From Halomonas dongshanensis (GTDB lineage: Bacteria > Pseudomonadota > Gammaproteobacteria > Pseudomonadales > Halomonadaceae), in NCBI RefSeq assembly GCF_024790395.1, contig NZ_JAJISC010000010.1:1-64000 (forward strand): 64,000 bases of DNA. Direction: 5' to 3'. Shown in pieces: positions 46,907-55,484 of the stretch. The position numbers and the translations under genes are program-made. Under the pieces are notes generated by a model. It ran no database searches and was not told the DNA's origin. It saw only the letters and a program-made list of their open reading frames with translations. The stretch's first letter is position 1. Every line of letters starts with the position of its first letter.

Positions 46907-47199
46907 GGACGCGCCTCCGTGGCAGTGAACGTCACGCGATGGGTAAATATTTCCTTGGGATCGAAGGTGCGCAGGACCTCATCGGTCACGGTATGGCGCT
47001 CGGCCAAGAACCAGTAGCTGCTAGCGACGTGCATCCACCACTCGGTGACCACACCGGCGGTATTGTCGCTGTAGAAAACGTAGTCGGCCCACTCGCGGTC
47101 ACTGCAGGACTCAGGCGACGGCATTTCCTTGAGTTCGCCGCCGTAGATAAATTCGCTGATATTGCGTGGCCCGTTGAGCGGGCAGTGCATGAGCTTCAT
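46903..47199 (-). CDS. mgdB: N-methylglutamate dehydrogenase subunit B (SoxD-like), zinc Cys changed
   Basis: 98 residues. The N-terminus is HCPLNGPRNISEFIYGGE, where sarcosine oxidase delta has CPHCGPR; the later site is WWMHVASSYWF where delta has H and Cys. One Cys and one His are kept, and the second Cys of each pair is lost (Asn and Ser). The four-ligand zinc knuckle is therefore incomplete. This pattern can help to tell the MGDH subunit from a true sarcosine oxidase. The start is 16 bp after mgdA ends. Confidence 0.85.
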   Translation of the reverse strand: MKLMHCPLNGPRNISEFIYGGELKEMPSPESCSDREWADYVFYSDNTAGVVTEWWMHVASSYWFLAERHTVTDEVLRTFDPKEIFTHRVTFTATEARP

Positions 47200-47215
47200 G
47201 GAAGTTGCCCTTAAT

Positions 47216-48454
47216 TCAGTGGCTGGCGGCAGTGGCGCCCATCTCGTTGATTTGGCGGAAGTGGTCGAAGCGCTCCAAACAGAAGGGCGCGATCAGCTCC
47301 GGCGTTTTGCCGGTGGCGATCAGCTCGGCCATCGTTTTGCCGCAGATCGGCGTCGCCTTGAACCCCCAGGTGCCCCAACCGGCGTCGAGATAGTAGTTTT
47401 GCACTGGGCTTGCACCCATGATCGGGCTGTAGTCCGGCGTCATATCGGTAATACCGGCCCACTGGCGCATGAGCTTGGCCTTGGCGAGAAACGGGAACAT
47501 CTCGATCCCGCTGGTGATCAAGCTCTCTTTTAGATCGAGGGTCGAGCGGGTGTTGTAGAGCGGGTAGGGGTCGGAGCCGCCGCCGAAGACCACTTCCCCA
47601 CGGCTGGTCTGCTGGACATAGCAGTGCAGCGCCGAGGAACTGACCAGTGGGTCGAGAAACGGCTTCACTGGCTGGGTCACCATGGCCTGGAGCGGATAAC
47701 TCACAACCGGCAGGCGAAAGCCCGCCTTGCGTGCCATCGTCGAGCTGTGCCCGGCGACGGCCTGAATGGCGCAGCCGCAGCGAATCGCGCCGCGGTTGGT
47801 CTTGACCCCAGTCAAGCGGCCATTTTCGATCACCACGTCCTCGACGCTGGTCAGCTGGTGAATCTCCACGCCGCGCTTGGCCGCCTCCTTGGCGTACCCC
47901 CAGGCCACCGCATCGTGGCGCGCGGTGGCGCCATCGCGATGCCAAAGCCCCGCCAGCACCGGTAAGTGGCCTGGATCCAGGTTGAGCGTGGGAACCAGTT
48001 CGCGAATCTGTTGGCGGTCGATCATCTCCGTACGCCCACCGAAGTGCTTGTTGACCTCGGCGCGCTGGCGAAAGGCGCGCACGGCCCCATCGGTGTGAGC
48101 TAGCGTCAACTGGCCACGCTCGGAGTACATGATGTTGAAATCGAACTCATTGGAGAGCTGCTGGAACAGGCGAACGGATTCGCTATAGAACCGAACGCCC
48201 TCCGAGGTGAGGTAGTTAGAGCGAATGACGGCAGTGTTGCGTGCCGTGTTACCGCCGCCCAGGTAGGCTTTTTCGAGCACGGCCACGTCGGTAATGCCGT
48301 GGTACTTGGCCAGATAATAGGCGATGGCCAGGCCGTGGCCGCCGCCACCGATGATGACCACGTCATAGGAGGACTTAAGCGCCTTGGGGGGCGGAATGTC
48401 CACTTCGGCCGGGTAGCGCGAAGAGAGACCGTATTTGAGCAGACCAAATGGCAT
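47216..48454 (-). CDS. mgdA: N-methylglutamate dehydrogenase subunit A (SoxB-like beta subunit)
   Basis: 412 residues of a DAO/sarcosine oxidase beta-type flavoprotein. FAD-binding YDVVIIGGGGHGLAIAYYLAKYHG (in parts, about 29-52) and YLGGGNTARNTAVIRSNY. The substrate-binding region has VVFGGGSDPYPLYNTR and QWAGITDMTPDYSPIMG. It is the catalytic flavin subunit of the complex. It follows folD by 33 bp. Confidence 0.9.
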   Translation of the reverse strand: MPFGLLKYGLSSRYPAEVDIPPPKALKSSYDVVIIGGGGHGLAIAYYLAKYHGITDVAVLEKAYLGGGNTARNTAVIRSNYLTSEGVRFYSESVRLFQQLSNEFDFNIMYSERGQLTLAHTDGAVRAFRQRAEVNKHFGGRTEMIDRQQIRELVPTLNLDPGHLPVLAGLWHRDGATARHDAVAWGYAKEAAKRGVEIHQLTSVEDVVIENGRLTGVKTNRGAIRCGCAIQAVAGHSSTMARKAGFRLPVVSYPLQAMVTQPVKPFLDPLVSSSALHCYVQQTSRGEVVFGGGSDPYPLYNTRSTLDLKESLITSGIEMFPFLAKAKLMRQWAGITDMTPDYSPIMGASPVQNYYLDAGWGTWGFKATPICGKTMAELIATGKTPELIAPFCLERFDHFRQINEMGATAASH

Positions 48455-48487
48455 GGTAGGGCTCCCGGATCAGGTCGAAGGGTCAGA

Positions 48488-49393
48488 TCAGAAAAGGGCC
48501 AGGCTTTCAGCGCTTGCGTGCTGCAGGCGCGTGGCCTTAAGGGTGTTGTGCATGAGCAGGGCGATGGTCATCGGGCCGACGCCACCGGGCACCGGCGTAA
48601 TGGCGCTGGCGATGAGCGCGACGCTGGCGAAATCGACATCGCCGACTAGACGTGTCTTGCCGTCGTGCTGTTGGCGACGGTTGATGCCGACATCGATGAC
48701 CACCGCACCGGGCTTGATCCAACGAGCGTCTACCATCTCGGGCCGACCAACGGCCACGACGACGATATCCGCCTGCCGGGCGAGGGCTTCGGGCGCAACG
48801 CTACGTGAGTGAATCACCGACACCGAGCAGTGCTCGGCGAGTAGCAGCGCCGCCATGGGTTTACCAACGATGTTGGAGCGCCCGATAACGACGGCGTGCT
48901 TGCCTGCAAGATCGCCGCACTGCTGTTTTAACAGCTGCAAGCAGCCCGTGGGCGTACAGGGGGCGAGGGCATCGCGCCCCTGGATCAGGCCGCCGACGTT
49001 CTCGACATGAAAGCCGTCGACGTCTTTGCGTGGGTCGATCGCTTGTAGCACCGCGTGCTCGTCGATGGTGGCGGGAAGCGGCAGCTGGACCAGGATGCCG
49101 TTGATCTCAGGGTCGGCGTTGAGCTTGGCCAGCAGCGTCAGTAGCTCTGCCTGCTTTAGGGTGTCGTCGAAGCGGTACTCGAAAGAGCGAATGCCCACGG
49201 CTTCGGCTTTGCGCATTTTATTGCGCACATAGACCTGGCTGGCCGGATCTTCTCCCACCAGCACCACGGCTAGCCCTGGAGTGATGCCCTCTTGGCGTAG
49301 CGCCTGGCTTTGGCGCTCGACGTCGGCAAGTACCCGCTCGGCGCAGGCGCGGCCGTCGATCAGCGTTGCGGCGGTCGTTTCTTGGGCGCTCAT
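48488..49393 (-). CDS. folD: Methylene-tetrahydrofolate dehydrogenase/cyclohydrolase FolD
   Basis: 301 residues. Catalytic Lys in [14 protein letters not shown], folate site [28 protein letters not shown] (in parts), NADP-binding [15 protein letters not shown], and [15 protein letters not shown]. Converts methylene-THF from MgdC into 10-formyl-THF. It overlaps the purU stop by 4 nt and belongs to the mgd operon. A second housekeeping folD is likely elsewhere in the genome (not visible here). Confidence 0.95.
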   Translation of the reverse strand: MSAQETTAATLIDGRACAERVLADVERQSQALRQEGITPGLAVVLVGEDPASQVYVRNKMRKAEAVGIRSFEYRFDDTLKQAELLTLLAKLNADPEINGILVQLPLPATIDEHAVLQAIDPRKDVDGFHVENVGGLIQGRDALAPCTPTGCLQLLKQQCGDLAGKHAVVIGRSNIVGKPMAALLLAEHCSVSVIHSRSVAPEALARQADIVVVAVGRPEMVDARWIKPGAVVIDVGINRRQQHDGKTRLVGDVDFASVALIASAITPVPGGVGPMTIALLMHNTLKATRLQHASAESLALF

Positions 49394-50256
49394 TGGAAAA
49401 TCACCGTTTTGTTTTGATCCAGGAAAACGCGATGTTCCAGGTGATACTTAAGCGCCCTGGAGAGTGCGATGGTCTCGGTGTTGCGCCCCACGGCGACGAG
49501 ATCTTCGGGACGATAGGTGTGATCGACGCGCTGCACTTCTTGGTCGATGATCGGTCCTTCGTCGAGATCGGAGGTGACGTAATGCGCCGTCGCGCCTATC
49601 AGCTTGACGCCGCGCTCGTGCGCCTGATGGTAGGGCTTGGCACCCTTGAAGCCGGGAAGAAAGGAGTGGTGAATATTGATGGCGCGGCCAGATAGTTGCT
49701 GGCACAGCTCGTCAGACAGTATTTGCATGTAGCGCGCCAGTACCACGAGCTCGGTTTGGGTCTCTTCGACGATCGCCATCAACGCCGCTTCTTGCTGCTT
49801 CTTGTTCTGCTTGTCCACCGGCAGGTAGACGAATCGAATGCCCTCGCGCTCGGCCATGGGGCGCAGGTCCAGATGGTTGGAGACGACGGCGGTGATATCC
49901 ATCTTCAACTCACCCTTGCCGACCCGATACAGCAAATCACTCAGGCAGTGGTCGAACTTGCTCACCATCAGCAATACGCGCATGGGCGATTCTGAGCTGC
50001 GAATCTTCCACTCCATGTCGTATGCGTCGGCGATACCTTGGAAGTCGTTGCATAGCGTTTCGATGGCCGGTGCGCTGCCTGCATTGAAACGAAACTTGGC
50101 ACGCAGGAAGAAACGTTCGAGTTCCTCGTCGTCATATTGAGAGAGTTCACTGATATAGCAGTTGTTCTCACTCAGATAAGAGCTAACGGCGGCAATGATG
50201 CCCGAGCGGGCAGGGCAGGAAACGCGAAGAATGTAGCTGTCGTCTAACGGGGTCAC
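49390..50256 (-). CDS. purU: Formyltetrahydrofolate deformylase PurU
   Basis: 288 residues. N-terminal ACT domain (about 8-85: [26 protein letters not shown] in parts) and a formyl-transferase domain with [20 protein letters not shown] and the catalytic Asp region [10 protein letters not shown]. Releases formate from 10-formyl-THF and regenerates THF. First gene of the purU-folD-mgdABCD-iclR operon. A sigma-54 promoter lies ~130 bp upstream. Confidence 0.94.
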   Translation of the reverse strand: MTPLDDSYILRVSCPARSGIIAAVSSYLSENNCYISELSQYDDEELERFFLRAKFRFNAGSAPAIETLCNDFQGIADAYDMEWKIRSSESPMRVLLMVSKFDHCLSDLLYRVGKGELKMDITAVVSNHLDLRPMAEREGIRFVYLPVDKQNKKQQEAALMAIVEETQTELVVLARYMQILSDELCQQLSGRAINIHHSFLPGFKGAKPYHQAHERGVKLIGATAHYVTSDLDEGPIIDQEVQRVDHTYRPEDLVAVGRNTETIALSRALKYHLEHRVFLDQNKTVIFQ

Positions 50257-50392
50257 CTTTTCCTCCTGGAATGCCTTGATGAGACACTGGAATTTATTTA
50301 AATCGATGTTTTATATTGGTTTTATTTTACATTAGGCATCGATTTGAGAGTTCGTTTATTCCCCTGGGGAATTTTATCTTCCGTTTGGTCAA

Positions 50393-50408
50393 GCAAGTTG
50401 CCTGCCAA
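50393..50408 (-). promoter_or_regulatory. Sigma-54 promoter of purU-folD-mgdABCD
   Basis: On the minus strand TGGCAGG-CAAC-TTGCT (50408 to 50393). It matches the consensus TGGCACG-N4-TTGCW at all but one position, with GG and GC 12 bp apart. The predicted transcript starts near 50382, giving a leader of about 126 nt. Confidence 0.75.
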
Positions 50409-50535
50409 CTGGGCGCATATCGGCTGAAAATTAAATATAAAAATTTAAATCCATAAAAAAACATGAGATTAGCGGTAAGCATTTTTTACATACTTAGTGA
50501 TTCATATATAAAAACTCTTATTCACTTTTATTTAA

Positions 50536-50582
50536 TGCACTTGTTTGGTGATTTTTTATTAAAGATGCACGTTAAAAGTGCG
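50536..50582. promoter_or_regulatory. Two tandem NtrC-like enhancer boxes
   Basis: TGCACTTGTTTGGTGAT (50536-50552) and TGCACGTTAAAAGTGCG (50566-50582), against the 17-bp consensus TGCAC-N6-GGTGCA. Left half perfect in both, right half partly kept. The centres are 30 bp apart, close to three helical turns, like the paired sites upstream of E. coli glnA. They lie between the two divergent sigma-54 promoters. Confidence 0.65.
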
Positions 50583-50713
50583 AGCGAGGATGTTTGTGTT
50601 GCATTCTTTAGTAGACGCAAAGGCCAATAAATTTGTAATTAAAAAAATTAAAAATATTTAAATCATTAGTTTAGCTGTATCTCAAAGAAGGTTTTCAGCG
50701 CTCTAGAAGACAA

Positions 50714-50731
50714 CTTGGCATACCAAGTGCT
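50714..50731 (+). promoter_or_regulatory. Sigma-54-like promoter of gmaS overlapping operator core D
   Basis: CTTGGCATACCAAGTGCT: GG 50717-50718 and GC 50729-50730 are 12 bp apart, as -24/-12 elements must be (TGGCAT...GTGCT against TGGCAC...TTGCW). The same bases form the palindrome CTTGGCATACCAAG, whose core TGGCATACCA equals operator C. It may be a promoter, an operator or both. TSS expected near 50742. Confidence 0.55.
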
Positions 50732-50788
50732 TTTCTTTTCGAGAAATATACTTTCTTGGAAGGAATTATTGAGGGTGAGGGTAATCCT

Positions 50789-52123
50789 ATGACGCCGGAA
50801 GCCGCCGTTAAGTACTTGAATGATCACGATATACGCTATTTGCTCGCACAGTTTGTCGACATCCACGGAGCCGCCAAAACCAAATCCGTACCGGCCAACT
50901 GCCTTATGGATGTGGTGGAAAAAGGCGCTGGGTTTGCAGGCTTTGCCGTGGCCGGGCTTGGAATGCAGCCCCACGGCCCTGACTTCATTGCGCGCGGCGA
51001 TCTCGCTTCGCTGTCGCTCGTGCCTTGGCAGCCGCACTACGCGCGCATTGCGTGCTGTGGCTACGTCAACGATGTACCTCACCCGCTGGATAGCCGAGTG
51101 GTGCTGATGCGCCAGCTCGAACGCTTGAGTGATCGTGGCTGGACGCTCAATACCGGCCTCGAGCCCGAGTTTTCGCTGTTCCGACGCGGCCCGTCCGGCG
51201 AGCTATTGCCGGTAGATGAAAGCGATACCCTGGCCAAGCCCTGCTACGACTACAAAGGGCTCTCGCGCTCGCGTGAGTTTCTAGAGCGCTTGGTCGAAGC
51301 GCTTCAGCGCGTGGACTTCGATGTCTATCAAATCGATCACGAAGACGCTAACGGCCAGTTCGAAATCAATTACACCTACAGCGATGCCCTGACCTCGTCG
51401 GATCGCTTTACCTTCGTGCGTATGGCGGCCGGTGAAATCGCCAACGAGCTGGGTATGGTGTGCTCCTTTATGCCCAAGCCCCATGCCGCCAAGCCGGGTA
51501 ACGGCATGCATTTTCACCTCTCGATTGCCGATGCCGAGGGTAACAACGTCTTCGGTGACGATAGCGACCCACAAGGGATGGGGCTTTCGTCTACGGCCTA
51601 TCACTTCCTGGGCGGGCTTTTGCATCACGCCAAAGCGCTATGTGCCTTCGCCGCGCCCACGGTCAACTCCTACAAGCGCTTGGTCGCAGGCGGCTCGGCG
51701 AGCGGCGCTACCTGGGCGCCGGTGTTCATCGCCTACGGCGACAACAACCGCTCGGCCATGGTGCGCGTACCTTATGGGCGTTTGGAGTTCCGGTTGCCGG
51801 ATGCGGGCTGTAACCCCTATTTGGTACACGCGGCCTTGATCGCGGCAGGGCTCGATGGAGTGGACCGCAAGCTCGATCCAGGTAAGGCGAAAAACGTCAA
51901 TTTATACGAGCTCTCTCCCGCCCAGTGCCAGGAGAACGGCATCGGCATTCTGCCGCAGTCGCTGAAAGAGGCGCTCGATGCGCTCGAAGGTGACGGCGTA
52001 TTGCGCGAGGGGCTTGGCAGCGAAATTTGCGATGAATTCATCAAGGTAAAGCGCGAAGAGTGGGCAGATTACAGCCGCCAGGTGTGCGATTGGGAAATCC
52101 AGCGCTACGCCGAATTTTTCTAG
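50789..52123 (+). CDS. gmaS: Gamma-glutamylmethylamide synthetase
   Basis: 444 residues from ATG 50789 with GAGGGTGAGG upstream; a TTG at 50756 in the same frame lacks such a site. Glutamine-synthetase fold: beta-grasp N-terminus with [15 protein letters not shown], then catalytic motifs [36 protein letters not shown] and NSYKRL. Ligates methylamine to glutamate with ATP to give gamma-glutamylmethylamide. Distinguished from GlnA by the context gmaS-mgsABC. Starts the plus-strand operon. Confidence 0.92.
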   Translation: MTPEAAVKYLNDHDIRYLLAQFVDIHGAAKTKSVPANCLMDVVEKGAGFAGFAVAGLGMQPHGPDFIARGDLASLSLVPWQPHYARIACCGYVNDVPHPLDSRVVLMRQLERLSDRGWTLNTGLEPEFSLFRRGPSGELLPVDESDTLAKPCYDYKGLSRSREFLERLVEALQRVDFDVYQIDHEDANGQFEINYTYSDALTSSDRFTFVRMAAGEIANELGMVCSFMPKPHAAKPGNGMHFHLSIADAEGNNVFGDDSDPQGMGLSSTAYHFLGGLLHHAKALCAFAAPTVNSYKRLVAGGSASGATWAPVFIAYGDNNRSAMVRVPYGRLEFRLPDAGCNPYLVHAALIAAGLDGVDRKLDPGKAKNVNLYELSPAQCQENGIGILPQSLKEALDALEGDGVLREGLGSEICDEFIKVKREEWADYSRQVCDWEIQRYAEFF

Positions 52124-52168
52124 CGCTTAGACACGCGCGTGCGTTGATACATTCTGTGAGGTGACATC

Positions 52169-53083
52169 ATGTGTGGAATTGTCGGGCTTTATTTGAAAAA
52201 TCAGAAGCTTGAAAGCGATCTGGGAGCGTTGTTCGCGCCCATGCTGGAGGCCATGACCGACCGTGGGCCGGATAGCGCTGGCTTTGCCGTATACGGCGAC
52301 GAGTATGCATCAGGCATCAAGCTTACCCTTCAAGGCGATGCGGCGATGGACTGGGAGGCGCTGGCTAAGCGTTTTGAGAGCACGCTGGGCCCCGTCGATG
52401 GTTGGTTCACCAATGCCGATGTGGGCGTGTTCAAACTGGGCGTCGATGAGCGTTTCGCGCTCGCTTGGTTAGCCGAGAACGCCCCCGAGGTGCGCGTGCT
52501 GAGCGCGGGTCAAAGCATCGAAATCCTGAAGGGGGTAGGGCTTCCGAACGACGTGGCTGAACGCTATGGCCTGGCGGGAATGAAGGGTAGTCACGCCATT
52601 GGCCACACCCGGATGGCCACCGAAAGCGCGGTGACGCTGGAAGGCAGTCATCCTTTCTCCACGGGGCTCGATCTGTGTTTGGTCCACAACGGCTCGCTCT
52701 CTAATCACAACTGGCTACGCAGCAAGCTCAAGCGCGCGGGTATCAGCTTCAAGACCGATAACGATTCCGAAGTTGCCGCTGGGTATCTGACATGGCGCAT
52801 GGCAAAAGGTGACTCTCTCACCCAGGCGCTCAAAGGCGCTCTCAACGATCTGGATGGTTTTTTCACCTTTACCGTGGGTACTCAAGACGGCTTTGCTGTA
52901 GTGCGCGATCCCATCGCCTGTAAGCCCGCCGTCATCGCCGAAACCGACGACTATGTCGTCATGGCGTCGGAGTACCGCGCCCTGGCCAAGCTGCCGGGAA
53001 TCGACAAGGCGCGGGTGTGGGAGCCTGAGCCTGGCAAGATTTATGTATGGGAACGCAGTGTGGCTAACGTGGAGGCAGCATAA
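52169..53083 (+). CDS. mgsA: N-methylglutamate synthase subunit A (class II glutamine amidotransferase)
   Basis: 304 residues. Begins MCGIVGLY, so Cys2 becomes the N-terminal nucleophile. The family motifs TDRGPDSAGFAVYG, GHTRMATESAV, HPFSTGLDLCLVHNGSLSNH (in parts) and DNDSEVAAGYL are present. In N-methylglutamate synthase this part cleaves gamma-glutamylmethylamide and passes methylamine to the MgsC site. RBS GTGAGGTGAC upstream. 45 bp after gmaS. Confidence 0.92.
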   Translation: MCGIVGLYLKNQKLESDLGALFAPMLEAMTDRGPDSAGFAVYGDEYASGIKLTLQGDAAMDWEALAKRFESTLGPVDGWFTNADVGVFKLGVDERFALAWLAENAPEVRVLSAGQSIEILKGVGLPNDVAERYGLAGMKGSHAIGHTRMATESAVTLEGSHPFSTGLDLCLVHNGSLSNHNWLRSKLKRAGISFKTDNDSEVAAGYLTWRMAKGDSLTQALKGALNDLDGFFTFTVGTQDGFAVVRDPIACKPAVIAETDDYVVMASEYRALAKLPGIDKARVWEPEPGKIYVWERSVANVEAA

Positions 53084-53085
53084 CG

Positions 53086-53763
53086 ATGACGACCTATGAT
53101 CTTTCGACCGATAGCCTACGCGCGCTCAATCAGGCCCTACATGAAGAAGAAATCAGTGCACGCGAATGGCGCATTACTCATCCCGACGGGGCGCACAACA
53201 TCGCCTGCGGCGTCAACGACGCGCTGTGTATCGATATCGATGGTCATGTCGGCTACTACTGCGCGGGCATGAACCAAAAAGCCCAGATCACCATTCACGG
53301 TAACGCTGGCGTGGGCGTGGCCGAAAATATGATGTCGGGCTGCGTGCGGATCAAAGGTGATGCCTCCCAGTCGGCGGGCGCCACGGCGCATGGCGGGCTA
53401 TTGGTGATCGAAGGCAATGCGTCGGCGCGCTGCGGCATCTCGATGAAGGGCGTGGATATCGTCGTTAAAGGCAATATCGGACCCATGAGCGCCTTTATGG
53501 GACAAGCCGGTAACTTGGTCGTGTGTGGCGATGCCGGTGAGGCTTTGGGCGATTCGCTGTACGAGGTGCATATCTACGTCAAAGGCGAGGTCGCCTCGCT
53601 TGGCGCCGACTGTGTGCAAAAGGAGATGCGCCAAGAGCACGTCGATGAGCTGGCGCAGCTGCTGAGCCGCGCCGGGCTCGATGACGATCCGGCCAGCTTC
53701 AAGCGCTACGGCTCCGCCCGCGAGCTCTATAACTTCAAAGTCGACAACGCCACCGCCTACTAA
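53086..53763 (+). CDS. mgsB: N-methylglutamate synthase subunit B (GXGXG domain)
   Basis: 225 residues. Right-handed beta-helix of the glutamate synthase GXGXG domain, with repeated G-x-V-x-V/I-K-G units: QITIHGNAGVGVAEN, GCVRIKGDASQSAG, GLLVIEGNASARCG, IVVKGNIGPMSAF. Structural subunit of the synthase. It starts 2 bp after mgsA ends. Confidence 0.9.
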   Translation: MTTYDLSTDSLRALNQALHEEEISAREWRITHPDGAHNIACGVNDALCIDIDGHVGYYCAGMNQKAQITIHGNAGVGVAENMMSGCVRIKGDASQSAGATAHGGLLVIEGNASARCGISMKGVDIVVKGNIGPMSAFMGQAGNLVVCGDAGEALGDSLYEVHIYVKGEVASLGADCVQKEMRQEHVDELAQLLSRAGLDDDPASFKRYGSARELYNFKVDNATAY

Positions 53764-53806
53764 GCAGGGCGCGTTTAGGGTCAATGGAATTTCAGGAGCG
53801 TTCATT

Positions 53807-55132
53807 ATGACCGATACAGTTTTCAACCCCGCCCTGCGTGAATCGGCAACGTTCGGGCGCGATGTCATCGCCGAGATTCAGCGCGCTGCCGATACCGGCA
53901 TCTACGACATTCGTGGCTGGGGCGCCAAGCGTAAGGTGCCTCACTTCGATGACCTGCTGTTTCTTGGAGCGAGCATGTCGCGTTATCCGTTGGAAGGCTA
54001 CCGCGAGAAGTGCGGTACCGAGGTGACGCTAGGCACGCGCTACGCCAAGAAGCCCATCGTCATCGATACCCCGGTGACCATTGCGGGTATGAGCTTCGGC
54101 GCGCTCTCTGCGCAAGCCAAAGAGGCATTAGGTCGCGGCGCTTCGGAAGTAGGCACCTCGACCACGACCGGCGATGGCGGCATGACCGCTGAAGAGCGTG
54201 GTCAATCGTCCAAGCTGGTTTATCAGTATCTGCCTTCGCGTTACGGCATGAATCCTGACGATCTACGCAAGGCCGATGCCATCGAAGTGGTGCTGGGGCA
54301 GGGAGCCAAGCCAGGCGGCGGTGGCATGCTGCTGGGGCAAAAAATCTCGGATCGCGTAGCCGCCATGCGCACGCTGCCCAAAGGCATCGACCAGCGTAGC
54401 GCCTGCCGTCACCCTGATTGGACCGGCCCTGACGATTTGGCGATCAAGATTGCCGAACTGCGTGAAATCACCGACTGGCAGGTGCCGATCTACATTAAAG
54501 TGGGTGCAACGCGTACCTATTACGATGTGAAATTGGCGGTCAAGGCCGGTGCCGACGTCGTGGTGCTGGATGGCATGCAGGGCGGCACCGCTGCAACGCA
54601 GGATGTCTTCATTGAGCATGTGGGTATTCCAACCATGGCAGCGATCCCTCAAGCCACCCAGGCACTGCAAGAGATGGGCGTGCATCGCGAGGTTCAGCTC
54701 ATCGTGTCAGGCGGTATTCGTAACGGCGCCGATGTCGCCAAAGCCATCGCGCTAGGTGCCGATGCCGTCGCTATCGGCACGGCAGCGCTGATCGCTTTGG
54801 GCGATAACCATCCGCGCTTCGAGGAGGAGTACCGTAAGATCGGTTCGGCAGCGGGCTTTTACGATGACTTTCAGGAGGGTAAGTGCCCCGCCGGCATCTC
54901 CACGCAGGACCCCGCGCTCAGCCAGCGTCTGGACCCAGTGGCGGCAGGCAAACGCCTAGCCAACTACCTGCGTGTCATGACCCTGGAGGCGCAGACGCTG
55001 GCGCGTGCCTGCGGTAAATCGCACCTGCACAACCTGGAGCCCGAAGATCTGGTGGCGCTGAACGTCGAAGCGGCTGCCATGGCGCGCGTGCCGCTAGCGG
55101 GTACCAACTGGGTGCCTGGTCAAGCGTACTGA
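53807..55132 (+). CDS. mgsC: N-methylglutamate synthase subunit C (FMN-binding glutamate synthase domain)
   Basis: 441 residues from ATG 53807 with AGGAG upstream; the frame to 53681 runs back through mgsB and is rejected. FMN-binding TIM barrel: GMSFGALSAQAKEALGRGASEVG (in parts), TGDGGM, YLPSRYGMN, GQGAKPGGGGMLLG, KVGATRTYYDVKLAVKAGADVVVLDGM (in parts). Condenses the methylamine with 2-oxoglutarate to N-methylglutamate. A terminator follows. Confidence 0.92.
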   Translation: MTDTVFNPALRESATFGRDVIAEIQRAADTGIYDIRGWGAKRKVPHFDDLLFLGASMSRYPLEGYREKCGTEVTLGTRYAKKPIVIDTPVTIAGMSFGALSAQAKEALGRGASEVGTSTTTGDGGMTAEERGQSSKLVYQYLPSRYGMNPDDLRKADAIEVVLGQGAKPGGGGMLLGQKISDRVAAMRTLPKGIDQRSACRHPDWTGPDDLAIKIAELREITDWQVPIYIKVGATRTYYDVKLAVKAGADVVVLDGMQGGTAATQDVFIEHVGIPTMAAIPQATQALQEMGVHREVQLIVSGGIRNGADVAKAIALGADAVAIGTAALIALGDNHPRFEEEYRKIGSAAGFYDDFQEGKCPAGISTQDPALSQRLDPVAAGKRLANYLRVMTLEAQTLARACGKSHLHNLEPEDLVALNVEAAAMARVPLAGTNWVPGQAY

Positions 55133-55202
55133 TCCGCCACTTCACTCTATCACTTCACTCCATCCCTTCAATTGGGGTGGTTCTACCCCTCTCCTTCGCT
55201 TG

Positions 55203-55230
55203 GCCCTCATGCACGCATGGGGGCTTTTTT
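55203..55230 (+). terminator. Terminator of gmaS-mgsABC
   Basis: GCCCTCATG (55203-55211), loop CACG, CATGGGGGC (55216-55224) with one wobble, then six T (55225-55230). Confidence 0.88.
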
Positions 55231-55410
55231 GTAATTTCAGCGCCGCTTCTTTGCTTTCATCGGCGCTTGATCTCGCCGTTTTATATTTGAAAACAGTAAT
55301 TTAATCCTCTGCTTCGTTATGGGCTGTTGGCGTTGTGTTTTGCACCGCTTTAGGGAACCAAGCGTTTTCTCACGGGGTTAAGCTAACGGTGGATAAGAAC
55401 TTTTATTTAT

Positions 55411-55426
55411 TGGCACGAAACGTGCT
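55411..55426 (+). promoter_or_regulatory. Sigma-54 promoter of amtB
   Basis: TGGCACG-AAAC-GTGCT: GG 55412-55413 and GC 55424-55425, 12 bp apart, with a perfect -24 element. TSS expected near 55437; amtB begins at 55485. Confidence 0.8.
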
Positions 55427-55484
55427 GAGAGAACGGGAGGAACGCAAACAACAAAAGGATGTGACCTAACAAGGGGGCTTCACA

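Larger units (their letters stand above)
50257..50788. other. Divergent control region of the purU-mgd and gmaS-mgs operons
   Basis: 532 bp of AT-rich DNA with no gene. From left to right it holds a minus-strand sigma-54 promoter at 50393-50408, two NtrC-like boxes at 50536-50552 and 50566-50582, and a plus-strand sigma-54-like promoter at 50714-50731 that also contains the GntR core TGGCATACCA. AT-rich runs around 50440-50520 could bind IHF-like bending proteins, which I cannot confirm. Confidence 0.7.
55133..55484. other. Intergenic region between mgsC and amtB
   Basis: 352 bp. It carries the mgs terminator at 55203-55230, a single NtrC half-box TGCACC at 55341-55346, and the amtB sigma-54 promoter at 55411-55426. 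Otherwise nothing I can name. Confidence 0.6.

Noticed and set aside
43958-48454. Ordinary sarcosine oxidase soxBDAG
   Set aside because: The neighbours gmaS and mgsABC make N-methylglutamate dehydrogenase the better call, although the families are homologous and sarcosine activity cannot be excluded by eye.
50756-50788. Upstream TTG start for gmaS
   Set aside because: ATG 50789 has a proper ribosome site and gives the usual N-terminus.
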